A stretch of 64,000 bases of DNA from Rhizobium sp. FKL33 (GCF_005222915.1 NZ_STFX01000028.1:62001-126000); one strand, 5' to 3'; positions 45,557 to 55,357 are shown, numbered from the stretch's first letter. The notes: generated from the letters alone by a model not told the origin. Program-made: numbers and translations.

Positions 45557-46832
45557 CTCCGCCATAGGCCCAGTTCAACAGTTCGACCGTGTGTAGAATC
45601 GGCGCGCCGGCGGCGTCGGCGATCTGGGTGATGCAGCCGAGATTGCCGGCGGCGATCACATCGGGCTTCACGGCCTTGAGATTGCGAACCTTACGGTCCT
45701 TGAGCGCCGCCGAAATGTCGGGCTGCAGCATGTTGTAGGTTCCGGCGGAGCCGCAGCAGAGGTGTCCTTCCGCGGGATCGACAACGGTAAAACCTGCTTT
45801 ACGCAATAGCGCCTTGGGCTGCAGCGTGATCTTCTGGCCGTGCTGCAACGAACAGGCAGCGTGATAGGCGACGCGGGTACCCCGCTTTTCGAGGTCCGGC
45901 AGATCGAGAAGATCGAGCATCTCGGTCACGTCGCGCGCGATCGAGGCGACTCGGCGCGCCTTGGCGGCATAGGCGGGATCGGACTTCAGCATATGGCCGT
46001 AATCCTTGATGGTCGTGCCGCAGCCGGAGCCGGTGATCACGATCGCGTCCAGTCCTTCGTCGTCCATCTCGGCGATCCAGGCGTCAATGTTGCGGCGGGC
46101 CGAGGCCAACGCCGGCTCTTCATGGCCCATATGGTGGCGAAGCGAGCCGCAGCAACCCTCGCCTTTCGGCAGCACGACCTCGACGCCGAAACGGGTCATC
46201 AGTTCGACCGCCGCCTTGTTGATCCCGGGATCCATCACGGATTGGACGCAGCCGGTCAAAAGCGCGACCCGCTTCCGCTTCTCGCCTTCAGCTGCAAATC
46301 GTCCAGGCACAGCATAAGGTGATGGCGAAGGAAGGCTTGCGGGCGCGAGATCGAGCATGGCGGCGAAGGAGCGCAGGGCCGGAACGCGCTTCATCACACC
46401 TGCGAAGGGTTTTGCGAGTTTCGCCGCCGTCATGGCGCTGCGGAACAGCCGCGGCGACGGCATCAGCCAAGCGAGAAGCGCGCGTTGCAGGCGCGTCATC
46501 AGCGGGCGCTTATAGGTTTTCTCGACATGCACGCGGGCATGATCGATCAGATGCATGTAATCCACGCCTGACGGACAGGTGGTGGTGCAGGCGAGGCAGG
46601 AGAGGCAGCGATCGACATGGGTCGCAACCGTCCCGTCGGCCGGACGGTCATTCTCCAGCATGTCCTTGATCAGATAGATGCGCCCGCGCGGACTGTCGAG
46701 CTCGTTGCCGAGCGTCACATAGGTCGGACAGGTGGCGGTGCAGAAGCCGCAATGCACGCATTTGCGCAGGATCGCCTCTGCCTCCGCCGTCTTGGGATCG
46801 GCGAGTTGGGCGAGAGAGAAATTGGTTTGCAT
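45534..46832 (-). CDS. glcF: Glycolate oxidase iron-sulfur subunit GlcF
   Basis: This 432-residue protein has two 4Fe-4S motifs of the ferredoxin type, CVHCGFCTATCPTY and CLSCLACTTTCPSG, near the N-terminus, and two later cysteine-rich domains with CxxC repeats (EGCCGSLRHH, HLCCGSAGTY). It passes electrons from the flavin subunits to the membrane quinone pool. The start shares a base with the glcE stop (TGATG). Last of glcD, glcE, glcF. Confidence 0.94.
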   Translation of the reverse strand: MQTNFSLAQLADPKTAEAEAILRKCVHCGFCTATCPTYVTLGNELDSPRGRIYLIKDMLENDRPADGTVATHVDRCLSCLACTTTCPSGVDYMHLIDHARVHVEKTYKRPLMTRLQRALLAWLMPSPRLFRSAMTAAKLAKPFAGVMKRVPALRSFAAMLDLAPASLPSPSPYAVPGRFAAEGEKRKRVALLTGCVQSVMDPGINKAAVELMTRFGVEVVLPKGEGCCGSLRHHMGHEEPALASARRNIDAWIAEMDDEGLDAIVITGSGCGTTIKDYGHMLKSDPAYAAKARRVASIARDVTEMLDLLDLPDLEKRGTRVAYHAACSLQHGQKITLQPKALLRKAGFTVVDPAEGHLCCGSAGTYNMLQPDISAALKDRKVRNLKAVKPDVIAAGNLGCITQIADAAGAPILHTVELLNWAYGGEKPVALG

Positions 46833-48061
46833 CAGGCGGCCCTCGCGCTGGCGGCTGGGCCGGTCATGCGGCCGGGATTGAACAGGCCCATGGGATCGAA
46901 GCTTGTCCGCACGCGCTCGGTGAGAGCGGCGAGAGCCGGAGTCTGCTGTTCGAAGACCGGGATTGCGTCACGTTGAGCGTCTGTCGCCCGGATCAAAGTC
47001 GCATGCCCGCCGCCGAAATGGCTAATGCCGGCGCGCAGCAAATCCGCTTCGGGCTCGGCCTCCATTCTCAACCAGACGAGACCGCCCTGCCAATCGTAAT
47101 AGCCGTCGACTCCCGTCTGCATGCGCAGCATCGACAAAAGCTTCTCGCCGGCCATGGGCGCAACCGACACTTTCCAAACCGGGCGCTCCAGGCCATCGGC
47201 ATGAAAGGGCTTGATGTCACGGATTTCTCGCCAGAGGGCTTGGCTTTCCTCACGACCTAGTTCGGAAAGAGGACAGAGACGTTCGAAAACCGCCTTGAGT
47301 TTCGCCATTCGCTCGGAAACCGACAAAGCCAGCCCCTCCACCCGCAGCGCCACCGCCGCGCCTTCTGGCAATTCGCCAGCCAGAAATTTGCCCTTGCAGC
47401 TCTCGGGAAGGTAAGCCGCGCCTGAAATTTCGAGCGGCAGGGCCATGGCCTTTGCCATCGCCACGGAAGCAGCTTCATCATCGAGACCCGACAGGATCAG
47501 GCTGGCGCTCGTCTCGGGGCGCGGCAGCACCTTGAAGGTCAGCTCGGTCATCAGCCCCAGCGTGCCGAAAGAGCCAGCCATCAGCTTGACGAGATCGAGC
47601 CCGGTGACATTCTTCATCACCCGGCCGCCCGCCTGGACGATCTCGCCGCGCCCATTGACGACGCGCAGCCCCAAGAGATGGTCACGCGCCGCGCCCGACT
47701 GGAAGCGGCGAGGTCCCGAGAGATTGCAGGCGAACAGACCTCCGACGGTGGGCTCGCCGGTCGATCCCAAGAGCGGCCGGTAATCCGGCGGCTCGAAGGC
47801 CAGCATCTGGCCTTTCTCCTCAAGCGCGGCTTCGATCTCCGCAAGCGGCGTTCCCGCCTTGGCGGTCATCACCATCTCGGCGGGATTGTAGGAGACGATG
47901 CCGGTCATGCCGCGCATGGAGAGCGTGGCGTCGGCTTGAATGCGATGGCCGATGCCGCGCTTGGTTCCGCCGCCGGTGATCTCCACTGTCGTCTTGCCGG
48001 CGAGACAGGAGCGAACAGTCTCGACGCATTCGATTTCGTGGCGAGGTTCAAGGCGCGTCAT
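46832..48061 (-). CDS. glcE: Glycolate oxidase FAD-binding subunit GlcE
   Basis: This 409-residue flavoprotein has the FAD-binding region PLLGSTGEPTVGGLFACNLSGPRRF and VVNGRGEIVQAGGRVMKNVTGLDLVKLMAGSFGTLG. With GlcD it forms the dual-flavin part of glycolate oxidase. ATG at 48061 overlaps the glcD stop as ATGA, so it is preferred to an earlier ATG at 48109. It is between glcD and glcF with overlaps on both sides. Confidence 0.93.
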   Translation of the reverse strand: MTRLEPRHEIECVETVRSCLAGKTTVEITGGGTKRGIGHRIQADATLSMRGMTGIVSYNPAEMVMTAKAGTPLAEIEAALEEKGQMLAFEPPDYRPLLGSTGEPTVGGLFACNLSGPRRFQSGAARDHLLGLRVVNGRGEIVQAGGRVMKNVTGLDLVKLMAGSFGTLGLMTELTFKVLPRPETSASLILSGLDDEAASVAMAKAMALPLEISGAAYLPESCKGKFLAGELPEGAAVALRVEGLALSVSERMAKLKAVFERLCPLSELGREESQALWREIRDIKPFHADGLERPVWKVSVAPMAGEKLLSMLRMQTGVDGYYDWQGGLVWLRMEAEPEADLLRAGISHFGGGHATLIRATDAQRDAIPVFEQQTPALAALTERVRTSFDPMGLFNPGRMTGPAASARAA

Positions 48062-49491
48062 CGCTGCCGTCCTTCGAGGGGAAACACTTTCGAGGGGTTC
48101 ATCAGCCATTGCGGATCGAAGGCGTCACGGGTCCGCATCTGCTGGGCGAGATCGGCCTCTGCATATTGATGCCGCATCAGATCGCGCTTCTCGACGCCGA
48201 CGCCGTGCTCGCCGGTCAGGCAGCCGCCGTGATCGACGCAGAGGCGGAGAATGTCGTTGCCGGCGGCTTCGGCTTTGGCCGCCTCTTCGGGGTCGTTGAT
48301 GTTGTAGAGGATCAGCGGATGCATGTTGCCGTCGCCGGCATGGAAGACATTGGCGACGCGCAGGCCATAGCGGGCGCAGATGTCATAGGTGCCCTTGAGC
48401 ACATTGGTGAGTTCCGACAGCGGCACTGTGCCGTCCATGCAGATGTAATCGGCAATGCGGCCGGTCGCCCCAAAAGCGGATTTGCGGCCTTTCCAGATCG
48501 CGGCGGCCTCCATCGCAGATTGGCTCTCCTTGACGGTCTTGACGCCGTGGCGGCGAGCGATGTCGATGATGCTTTTCAGCATCGCATCCATCTCGGTCTC
48601 GGAGCCCTCGACCTCGACGATCAACAGCGCCTCGACATCCATGGGATAGCCGGCCTTGGCGAAAGCTTCGCAGATCTCGATCGCCGGCTTGTCCATGAAT
48701 TCGATCGCGACGGGGATCACGCCCGCGCCGATGATGTCAGACACGCAGGCCGTCGCCTCCTCCGCGCTCGGAAAGCCGAACAGCACCGGGCGCGCCCCTT
48801 CGGGCTTGGCGAGCAGCCGCACGGTGGCTTCGGTGACGATGCCCAACTGGCCCTCGGAGCCGCAGACCAGGCCGATGAGATCGAGACCGCCCGCATCCAG
48901 CGCCTTGCCGCCGAGCTCGATCACGGTTCCATCGAACAGCACGATCTTCACGCCGAGGAGATTGTTGGTGGTGACGCCATATTTCAGGCAATGGGCGCCG
49001 CCCGAATTCATGCCGATATTGCCGCCGATGGTGCAGGCAAGCTGCGAACTCGGATCGGGCGCATAGAAGAAGCCATCGCCGCCGACCGCATCGGAGATCG
49101 ACAGATTGGTGACGCCGGCCTGAACGCGGGCGCAGCGATTGGGCAGATCCACCTCCAGAATGCGGTTCATGCGGGTGAGCGCGACGACCACCGCATCCTG
49201 CTGCGGGATCGCGCCCCCGGACAACGATGTTCCCGCCCCGCGCGGCACCACCGGCACGGAATACCGCGCGCAATATTTCATCAGCGCCGCGACATCCTCC
49301 GTCGTCCGCGGCAAGGCCACGGCGAGCGGCAGATTGCGGCAGGCGATGAAGCCGTCGGTTTCGAAGGGAGTCAGCTCGCGCGGATCGGAGAGGATGCAAT
49401 CCTTGCCGATGAGATCCTTGAGATCGGCGACGATCATGTCGCGTTTGGACAGCACCGCCGGATCCGGCGGCAGGAATGCGAGCGATGTCAT
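48058..49491 (-). CDS. glcD: Glycolate oxidase FAD-linked subunit GlcD
   Basis: This 477-residue FAD-linked oxidase of the VAO family has PVVPRGAGTSLSGGAIPQQDAVVV, the FAD-binding site, and NIGMNSGGAHCLKYGVTTNNLLGVKIVLFDG. The C-terminal end has the substrate and FAD residues around VFHAGDGNMHPLILYN and GEHGVG. It oxidises glycolate to glyoxylate, and possibly D-lactate. A GGGGAGG precedes ATG 49491. It is first of glcDEF and divergent from a LysR gene, its likely regulator. Confidence 0.95.
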   Translation of the reverse strand: MTSLAFLPPDPAVLSKRDMIVADLKDLIGKDCILSDPRELTPFETDGFIACRNLPLAVALPRTTEDVAALMKYCARYSVPVVPRGAGTSLSGGAIPQQDAVVVALTRMNRILEVDLPNRCARVQAGVTNLSISDAVGGDGFFYAPDPSSQLACTIGGNIGMNSGGAHCLKYGVTTNNLLGVKIVLFDGTVIELGGKALDAGGLDLIGLVCGSEGQLGIVTEATVRLLAKPEGARPVLFGFPSAEEATACVSDIIGAGVIPVAIEFMDKPAIEICEAFAKAGYPMDVEALLIVEVEGSETEMDAMLKSIIDIARRHGVKTVKESQSAMEAAAIWKGRKSAFGATGRIADYICMDGTVPLSELTNVLKGTYDICARYGLRVANVFHAGDGNMHPLILYNINDPEEAAKAEAAGNDILRLCVDHGGCLTGEHGVGVEKRDLMRHQYAEADLAQQMRTRDAFDPQWLMNPSKVFPLEGRQR

Positions 49492-49651
49492 GGTCGGACC
49501 TCCCCTTGTTTCGCCAGTGTCCCGATCCGGCTTTGCGCGTCAACTGCTTCATCGTCGCATTCGACCAGACCTTGGTCCAATCCACGACAATGCTCTCTTG
49601 CCTCAATGGGAAACAATCGGCTTAAACTATGGCCGACTTGGGGAGAGAATG

Positions 49652-50557
49652 ATGACCAATCTCGGCGATCTCGAAATCTTCACGCGCGTCGTCGCCTCCG
49701 GTTCGATGTCGGAGGCCGCCCGCGAGCTCGGATTGCAGACGCCGATCATTTCCAAGCGCATCAAGCGGCTGGAAGAACGGCTGGGGTCGCGGCTGTTTCA
49801 CCGCACCACGCGTCAGATTTCGCTGACCGAGGCGGGCGAGGGATTTCATGAGCGCGTGCTTGCGGCGCTGGCCGGGCTGGAGGAGGCCGAAGCCTTTCTC
49901 GCCGGCCGATCGAGCGCCGTGACCGGACGCCTGCGCGTTTCCGCGCCGACATCCTTCGGCCGCATGCATATTGCGCCTTATCTCACCCGCTTCTTCTCGC
50001 TCTATCCCGATGTCGAACTTCAACTGACGCTGACCGACGCCTTTCAGGATCTCGTCGCTGAAGGCTTCGATCTCGCCATCCGCATCGGCGAATTGCCGAG
50101 TTCGAGCCTGGTGGCCCGAAAGCTCGCGGCTGTCAGGCGCATCCTCTGCGCCACGCCAGACTACGTTGAGCGCCATGGGACGCCGGCGGCGATCGAGGAT
50201 CTGGAACAGCATGTCTGTATTTCCGCCCACAACAACGCCTATTGGCATCTGAGCGGGCCGAATGGTCCGGTCGCGCTCAGGCCCGTCGGGCCTCTGTCCA
50301 CCAATTCCAGCGAAGTGGTGCGCGAGGCGGTGCTGTCGGGTTTGGGCATCGCTTTTCGGTCCACCTGGGATGTCGGTCCCGATCTGCGCGCCGGCAGACT
50401 TGTTCAGGTGTTGCCGGATTGGGAGGGGTCGTCGGATGTCGGCCTCTATGCGGTCTATCCATCACGCCAGCATCTGCCAGCCAAGGTGCGCGCTTTCATC
50501 GATTTCCTCGCGGATCTCTATGGCCCGCAGCCCTATTGGGACAAATCCTCGCTATAG
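49652..50557 (+). CDS. LysR-type transcriptional regulator (glc-adjacent)
   Basis: This 301-residue LysR protein has a DNA-binding helix-turn-helix in MTNLGDLEIFTRVVASGSMSEAARELGLQTPIISKRIKRLEERLGSRLFHR, and an effector domain with the PBP fold. GGGGAGAG lies before two adjacent ATGs; the second (49652) has the better spacing, and 49649 remains possible. It is divergent from glcD with about 160 bp between, so it probably controls glcDEF, sensing glycolate or a related acid. Its last 25 bp overlap the end of the convergent DUF6880 gene. Confidence 0.91.
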   Translation: MTNLGDLEIFTRVVASGSMSEAARELGLQTPIISKRIKRLEERLGSRLFHRTTRQISLTEAGEGFHERVLAALAGLEEAEAFLAGRSSAVTGRLRVSAPTSFGRMHIAPYLTRFFSLYPDVELQLTLTDAFQDLVAEGFDLAIRIGELPSSSLVARKLAAVRRILCATPDYVERHGTPAAIEDLEQHVCISAHNNAYWHLSGPNGPVALRPVGPLSTNSSEVVREAVLSGLGIAFRSTWDVGPDLRAGRLVQVLPDWEGSSDVGLYAVYPSRQHLPAKVRAFIDFLADLYGPQPYWDKSSL

Positions 50558-51963
50558 AGTCGCGCATCGCTCAACAGGCGCCAATAGCCGTATTTGCGGG
50601 CGTGCTTGGTCTCCAACGCGTCCATGAAGTCGTCATGGCTGACAACAGGCGCATTCGCTGGAAGTTTCTCGTCAAATATATCGAGGCTAAGCGTCCACAT
50701 CGCGGCGTCCGCATAGGAATCCATCAGAGAACGATCGAGCACGCTGGTGATGAGCGCTCGGTAGAGTATGGTCGCGGCCAGAGGAGAGCTTTCGCCCAGC
50801 TGTTCGGCGGCAGGCTCGAGGGCGCGCTCGCGTCGCCCGTCCCAGGCGCTCCTATGCCGCAGCACATGTTGTTCGGCGAGATCCATGCGCGGCCAATCGA
50901 GATAGAAGCGGAGCGCGTCATAGATGCGGTCGCTGGACGCCACCAGCTTCAACGCCCTGTCCATTTCGTCGAATTCATCGAAATCGTCGAGCTTGGCGAT
51001 GTGCCGGCGCAGCATGTCGGCGTCGAAGCTTTCGAGGAAGAATTTCCATCGCGCCTCGCGCGCTTCGTCCTTGCGCTTCAGGCCATCGAGAATATCGGCC
51101 TCCAGCAGGCGAAGCTCCCGCAATTGATGATTGCCGGCCACCTGATGGAATTCGCCCTCAGCATAGATCAGCCTGGGACCCTTGATGATCTTGCGGGCCC
51201 AGGTGAGCGCCTCCTCATGGCGCTTGGCCTCATGCAGCATCAGCGCGGTGCTGTAGGGGTCCTGATAGCGATCGGGCTTTATCGCCTCCAGCCGGATGTA
51301 ATTGTCGGCGTCGCCGCGAGCGCGATACAGCTGCTGCAACAGCCGCGGCAACATGAGGCCGGGCTCTTTGCCGGAAATCTCCTTGAGCAACACTTGCTCC
51401 CAGGCATCGGACGCCGGTCGCGAAAGTCCGACCAGAATGGATTCGAACAGGCCTGCGCGCTCATGATACCGATCCCGCTTGCGCTCTCGCTCGATCAACG
51501 GGACCAGAGCGATCTGGTCCTTCTCTGGCAGGTTAAGGACGAGATCGCGGGCGGCCGCTTCCGCTTCCGCAATGATCTTCATGAGCCGAACGCTGTCGGA
51601 CCGCAGGCGGCGCTCGATGCTTGTCCTCAGTCCCATGATGCGGAACATGCGCTCTGTCGCGGCCCGGGGATCGAGCGCGGCGAGTTCGGACTGGACATTC
51701 CGGATAAGGCCGGCGATTTCGACGCCGAGATCCTTGGCGCGGGCGCTGTTGATCGAGGTCTTGGCCGTTTCCAGCGCGGTCAGGCGCTTATCGATCAGCG
51801 CAGCGATTTCCTCTGGCCCTGACGTGCCGGCAAGCGCGGCCTGCAGCCGCGCCTTCAGCGCCTTGTTGGAGCCTGCTTCCTCAAGAAGAATATCGACGAG
51901 CTTGTCGAGGCCAAGGGACGAAAGGCCCTTCTTGTCCAGCTTCGCCTTCGCCTGTCGCGCCAT
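50533..51963 (-). CDS. DUF6880 family protein, helical repeat
   Basis: This 476-residue soluble protein is almost all helical, with a Lys/Ala-rich N-terminus (ARQAKAKLDKKGLSSLGLDKLVDILLEEAG) and repeated TPR/HEAT-like helices (for example the stretch PYSTALMLHEAKRHEEALTWARK). I see no catalytic motif. It fits DUF6880 by this arrangement and by the ending SHDDFMDALETKHARKYGYWRLL. Function unknown; a scaffold or regulatory role is possible. It follows DUF3422 by 9 bp. Confidence 0.78.
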   Translation of the reverse strand: MARQAKAKLDKKGLSSLGLDKLVDILLEEAGSNKALKARLQAALAGTSGPEEIAALIDKRLTALETAKTSINSARAKDLGVEIAGLIRNVQSELAALDPRAATERMFRIMGLRTSIERRLRSDSVRLMKIIAEAEAAARDLVLNLPEKDQIALVPLIERERKRDRYHERAGLFESILVGLSRPASDAWEQVLLKEISGKEPGLMLPRLLQQLYRARGDADNYIRLEAIKPDRYQDPYSTALMLHEAKRHEEALTWARKIIKGPRLIYAEGEFHQVAGNHQLRELRLLEADILDGLKRKDEAREARWKFFLESFDADMLRRHIAKLDDFDEFDEMDRALKLVASSDRIYDALRFYLDWPRMDLAEQHVLRHRSAWDGRRERALEPAAEQLGESSPLAATILYRALITSVLDRSLMDSYADAAMWTLSLDIFDEKLPANAPVVSHDDFMDALETKHARKYGYWRLLSDARLYSEDLSQ

Positions 51964-51972
51964 GCGTCTCGC

Positions 51973-53241
51973 CTATCCATCCCCGTGTTTCGATCGGATC
52001 CGCCGCACCACGAGCCAGACCGAGACGATGGCGAACGGGACGAACAATCCCGTCAGCACGCTCGCATCGATGGGCAGGAGATCATGCCCCAGCGCCTTGG
52101 CGACGTAACCGAAGAGACCGACGATATAATAGGAGATGGCAGCAACCGAAAGCCCTTCGACCGTCTGTTGCAGACGCAGCTGCAATTCGGCGCGGCGGTT
52201 CATCGCTGACAGGAGATCGGCGTTCTGCCGTTCAAGCTCGACATCGATCCAGGAGCGGACAAGGCCGGTGGCGCGGGAGAGTTTGCGCGACAGGTTGGCC
52301 TGCCGCTCCTCCACAGACTGGCAGGTGCGCATGGCAGGCGCCAGGCGTCGTTCGAGAAAGAAGCCAAGTGTTTCCGAGCCCGGGGTCGCCGTTTCCGCCA
52401 GCATGCGGATGCGTTCCTGCACGATGCCGTAATAGGCGCGCGACGCGCCGAAGCGATAGAGCGACAGCGCCGCATTCGCTTCCAGATCGGCGGCCAGCTT
52501 GGTGATTTCGCCGAGTGCAGCGTCTGAGCCTGCGTCTGCGCCCGATTTCATGGTCTGCGTAACGGCGGTCAGTCCGTCCTCGATGCGGCGGATCTCCGGC
52601 GACAGCGTCTGGGCGAGCGGCAGGCCGAGCATGGCGAGCGTCCGGTAGGTCTCGATATCGAGAAGACGCTGGGCGAGCGCGCCAACGCCGGCGCGTGTCA
52701 AGCCGCGGTCGACCAGCAGGATCATGGTGAGCCCATCGCCGTTCTGGCGGAAATCGGTGTAGATCGCCGCCTGCCCGGTCTTGACCTCGCTATGACAGAG
52801 GCTCGCGGGATCGAAACTGGCGATGGCCGCATCGGTCTCGGGTCCCTCCGGGCGGATCTCAAGCCGGATGCCGGAGATCAGCGAGCCGGGCGGGCGAAAG
52901 CCGTCCCCGAAGGGATGGCCGATAATGTCGCCGCCGAACCTGTCCGGCAGCGGCCCATCCCAGAACCAAGTCGAGAATTCGGTGTGCTGCTCCCAACGCA
53001 GCGTGCCCGGCCCCCATGGCATGGCGTGGTGGCGCGCATCGCGACCGGGAGGCGTCAGTCCCCGTTGGCGGGAAAGATCCGCCATCACCGCATGATCGAC
53101 GCCCGAGCCGCCATCCAGCATGAAGGCCAGTTGCACGATGACGCGCGGCGATGGCACGAGAACATAAGGCCGGGCGTGAATCTCGCCCAGAGCCCGCGCC
53201 CGGTCCGGCGCCTGTGGAAAGGTGAACGCCCCGCTGCCCAT
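51973..53241 (-). CDS. DUF3422 family membrane protein
   Basis: This 422-residue protein starts with RALGEIHARPYVLV near residue 14, the DUF3422 signature, and has a central region with long helices (about 215-345). Two membrane segments near the C-terminus (about 355-375 and 388-412) end in a basic tail. It is probably anchored in the inner membrane with most of the chain cytoplasmic. Function of the family is unknown. It is upstream of DUF6880 on the same strand and divergent from the GntR gene, so it has its own promoter region within 53242-53405. Confidence 0.88.
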   Translation of the reverse strand: MGSGAFTFPQAPDRARALGEIHARPYVLVPSPRVIVQLAFMLDGGSGVDHAVMADLSRQRGLTPPGRDARHHAMPWGPGTLRWEQHTEFSTWFWDGPLPDRFGGDIIGHPFGDGFRPPGSLISGIRLEIRPEGPETDAAIASFDPASLCHSEVKTGQAAIYTDFRQNGDGLTMILLVDRGLTRAGVGALAQRLLDIETYRTLAMLGLPLAQTLSPEIRRIEDGLTAVTQTMKSGADAGSDAALGEITKLAADLEANAALSLYRFGASRAYYGIVQERIRMLAETATPGSETLGFFLERRLAPAMRTCQSVEERQANLSRKLSRATGLVRSWIDVELERQNADLLSAMNRRAELQLRLQQTVEGLSVAAISYYIVGLFGYVAKALGHDLLPIDASVLTGLFVPFAIVSVWLVVRRIRSKHGDG

Positions 53242-53340
53242 CCTATGTCTCCCCTGCTTCCGTCATCCTTCCCTTGCCCTCATGCGCTTTGTCAATCGCG
53301 GCAGACCCGCTGCGACAATCCGGCAGACGAGAATCAGAGA

Positions 53341-53363
53341 AGTGGATAATTTATTTGACCACT
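53341..53363. promoter_or_regulatory. Putative operator upstream of the GntR gene
   Basis: AGTGG-N13-CCACT forms a perfect inverted repeat in an AT-rich stretch (ATAATTTATTTGA) 43 bp before the GntR start. GntR/FadR-type regulators often bind such GTGG/CCAC half-sites, so this may be its own operator. This is inference from position and symmetry only. Confidence 0.4.
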
Positions 53364-53405
53364 CTTCCGAAAAGCTGATAGGCCTGCTGCATCAGAGGAC
53401 TGAGC

Positions 53406-54218
53406 ATGCAGGACGAAATCTTCACATCGATCGATCATCGCAACACGGCAGATGAAGCCGTGCGCCAGATCGAATTGTTGTTGCTGGACGGTGTTCTGTC
53501 GAGCGGCGATCGGCTGCCGGGAGAGCGGGAACTTTCCGAACGCCTGGAAATCTCGCGTCCGGTGCTGCGGGAAGCCTTGAAGACACTGGAAGAACGGGGA
53601 TTGCTCGTCAGCCGTCATGGCGGCGGCACCTATGTCGCCGATCTCATCGGCCAGATCTTTTCGCCAGCTGTCTCCGAACTCATCGCCCGGCACGAGCGGC
53701 CGACGCGCGACTATCTCGAATATCGCCGGATGCTCGAGGGACATGCCGCCGAGCTCGCGGCCAAGCGGGCGAGCGAGGCGGATAAAGCGCGTCTCTCCGC
53801 CATTCTCGACGGCATGGAAAAAGCGCATGCGGACGGGGATTTTCAGGCCGAGGCCGAACGCGACATCGAACTGCATCATGCCATCGGCGAGGCGGCGCAC
53901 AATATCATCCTCATGCATACGCTGCGCGCCTGTTACAGGCTGTTGAGCCTTGGCATTTTCCATCATCGCCGGCTGATCTTCGACCAAGCCGCAGCGCGCG
54001 AAAAACTGTTCCGCCAGCACCGCATCCTCGTTGACGCCATAGTGTCCGGCGACCCCGGCGCCGCGCGCAAGGCCGCCGAGGAGCATATCGATTACGTGGC
54101 GGAGACCGCCACTGAAGCCGCCCGCGCCTATGAGCGCCAGCGCATCGCCGAGATGAGAAATTCCCAACGCGCCGCCGCCAAGGCGGCTCCCCGCCCTGCA
54201 AAAGGAAAAACCGCATGA
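53406..54218 (+). CDS. GntR-family regulator, FadR/FCD subfamily (LldR-like)
   Basis: This 270-residue regulator has an N-terminal winged helix (LPGERELSERLEISRPVLREALKTLEERGLL) and a C-terminal FCD domain (about 95-245). The FCD domain has the metal-binding residues seen in LldR/PdhR types, in DIELHHAI, FRQHRILVDAI and AAEEHIDYV, with a basic Ala/Lys-rich tail. It is coupled to lldD by an ATGA overlap, so it probably represses lldD, with L-lactate or a related 2-hydroxyacid as effector. Confidence 0.92.
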   Translation: MQDEIFTSIDHRNTADEAVRQIELLLLDGVLSSGDRLPGERELSERLEISRPVLREALKTLEERGLLVSRHGGGTYVADLIGQIFSPAVSELIARHERPTRDYLEYRRMLEGHAAELAAKRASEADKARLSAILDGMEKAHADGDFQAEAERDIELHHAIGEAAHNIILMHTLRACYRLLSLGIFHHRRLIFDQAAAREKLFRQHRILVDAIVSGDPGAARKAAEEHIDYVAETATEAARAYERQRIAEMRNSQRAAAKAAPRPAKGKTA

Positions 54219-55357
54219 GCATCGACAAGATCCTCACCATCGCCGAAATGAAGGAAAAGGCGCGGCGGCGCGTGCCGAAGATGTTTTTCGACTATGCCGA
54301 CAGCGGCGCCTGGACCGAAGGCACCTATCGCGCCAATGAGAGCGATTTCGAGAAGATCAAGCTGAGGCAGCGCGTACTTGTCGATATGACCGGCCGCTCG
54401 CTCGAAACCACCATGATCGGCCATAACGTGAAGATGCCGGTGGCGCTCGCGCCGACCGGGCTCACCGGCATGCAGCATGCCGATGGCGAGATGCTGGCGG
54501 CGCAGGCGGCGGAAGAGTTCGGCGTGCCCTTCACCCTATCGACCATGTCGATCTGCTCGATCGAGGATGTCGCGTCGGTCACCACCAAGCCATTCTGGTT
54601 CCAGCTCTATGTGATGCGCGATCGCGAATTCGTGGAAAACCTGATCAACCGCGCCAAGGCCGCCAAATGCTCGGCGCTGGTGCTGACGCTCGATCTGCAG
54701 ATCCTCGGCCAGCGGCATAAGGACTTGCGCAACGGCTTGTCGGCGCCCCCGAAATTCACGCCCAAACACATCTACCAGATGGCGACGCGGCCTTTCTGGT
54801 GCCTGGACATGCTGAAGACGGAGCGCCGGACGTTCCGCAACATTGCCGGTCACGCCAAGAATGTCTCCGACCTTTCATCTCTGTCGTCCTGGACGGCGGA
54901 ACAGTTCGATCCTCGTCTGTCGTGGAAGGATGTAGCCTGGATCAAGGAGAAGTGGGGTGGCAAGCTTATCCTCAAGGGCATTCTGGATGAGGAAGACGCC
55001 CGCGCCGCCGCCTATTCGGGCGCCGATGCGCTGATCGTGTCCAATCACGGCGGTCGTCAGCTCGATGGCGCGCATTCCTCCATCGCCATGCTGCCGCGCA
55101 TCGTCGAGGCCGTCGGCGACCGGATCGAGGTGCATATGGATGGCGGCGTGCGCTCTGGCCAGGATGTGCTGAAGGCCGTCGCGCTCGGCGCCCGCGGCGT
55201 CTATATCGGCCGCCCCTTCCTCTATGGCTTGGGCGCGGGCGGTCGAGCCGGCGTGCGCCGCGTGCTCGACATCCTCTACAAGGAGATGGACATCACCATG
55301 GCGCTGTGCGGAAAGAGGCAGATCTCGGAGCTCGACCGCAGCATTCTCGCCGCCTGA
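54215..55357 (+). CDS. lldD: L-lactate dehydrogenase (FMN-dependent) LldD
   Basis: This 380-residue enzyme of the FMN-dependent 2-hydroxyacid family begins DYADSGAWTEGTYRAN. It has the conserved histidine in SNHGGRQLDG (catalytic base) and the FMN site DGGVRSGQDVLKAVALGARGVYIGRPFLYG, with TFRNIAG in the mobile loop region. Related oxidases for glycolate or mandelate cannot be ruled out, but the LldR-like neighbour and length favour L-lactate. It starts within the GntR stop codon. Confidence 0.91.
   Translation: MSIDKILTIAEMKEKARRRVPKMFFDYADSGAWTEGTYRANESDFEKIKLRQRVLVDMTGRSLETTMIGHNVKMPVALAPTGLTGMQHADGEMLAAQAAEEFGVPFTLSTMSICSIEDVASVTTKPFWFQLYVMRDREFVENLINRAKAAKCSALVLTLDLQILGQRHKDLRNGLSAPPKFTPKHIYQMATRPFWCLDMLKTERRTFRNIAGHAKNVSDLSSLSSWTAEQFDPRLSWKDVAWIKEKWGGKLILKGILDEEDARAAAYSGADALIVSNHGGRQLDGAHSSIAMLPRIVEAVGDRIEVHMDGGVRSGQDVLKAVALGARGVYIGRPFLYGLGAGGRAGVRRVLDILYKEMDITMALCGKRQISELDRSILAA

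Noticed and set aside
48109-49851. 580-codon open frame on the plus strand
   Set aside because: Antisense to glcD and running out of frame into the LysR gene; no recognisable domain.
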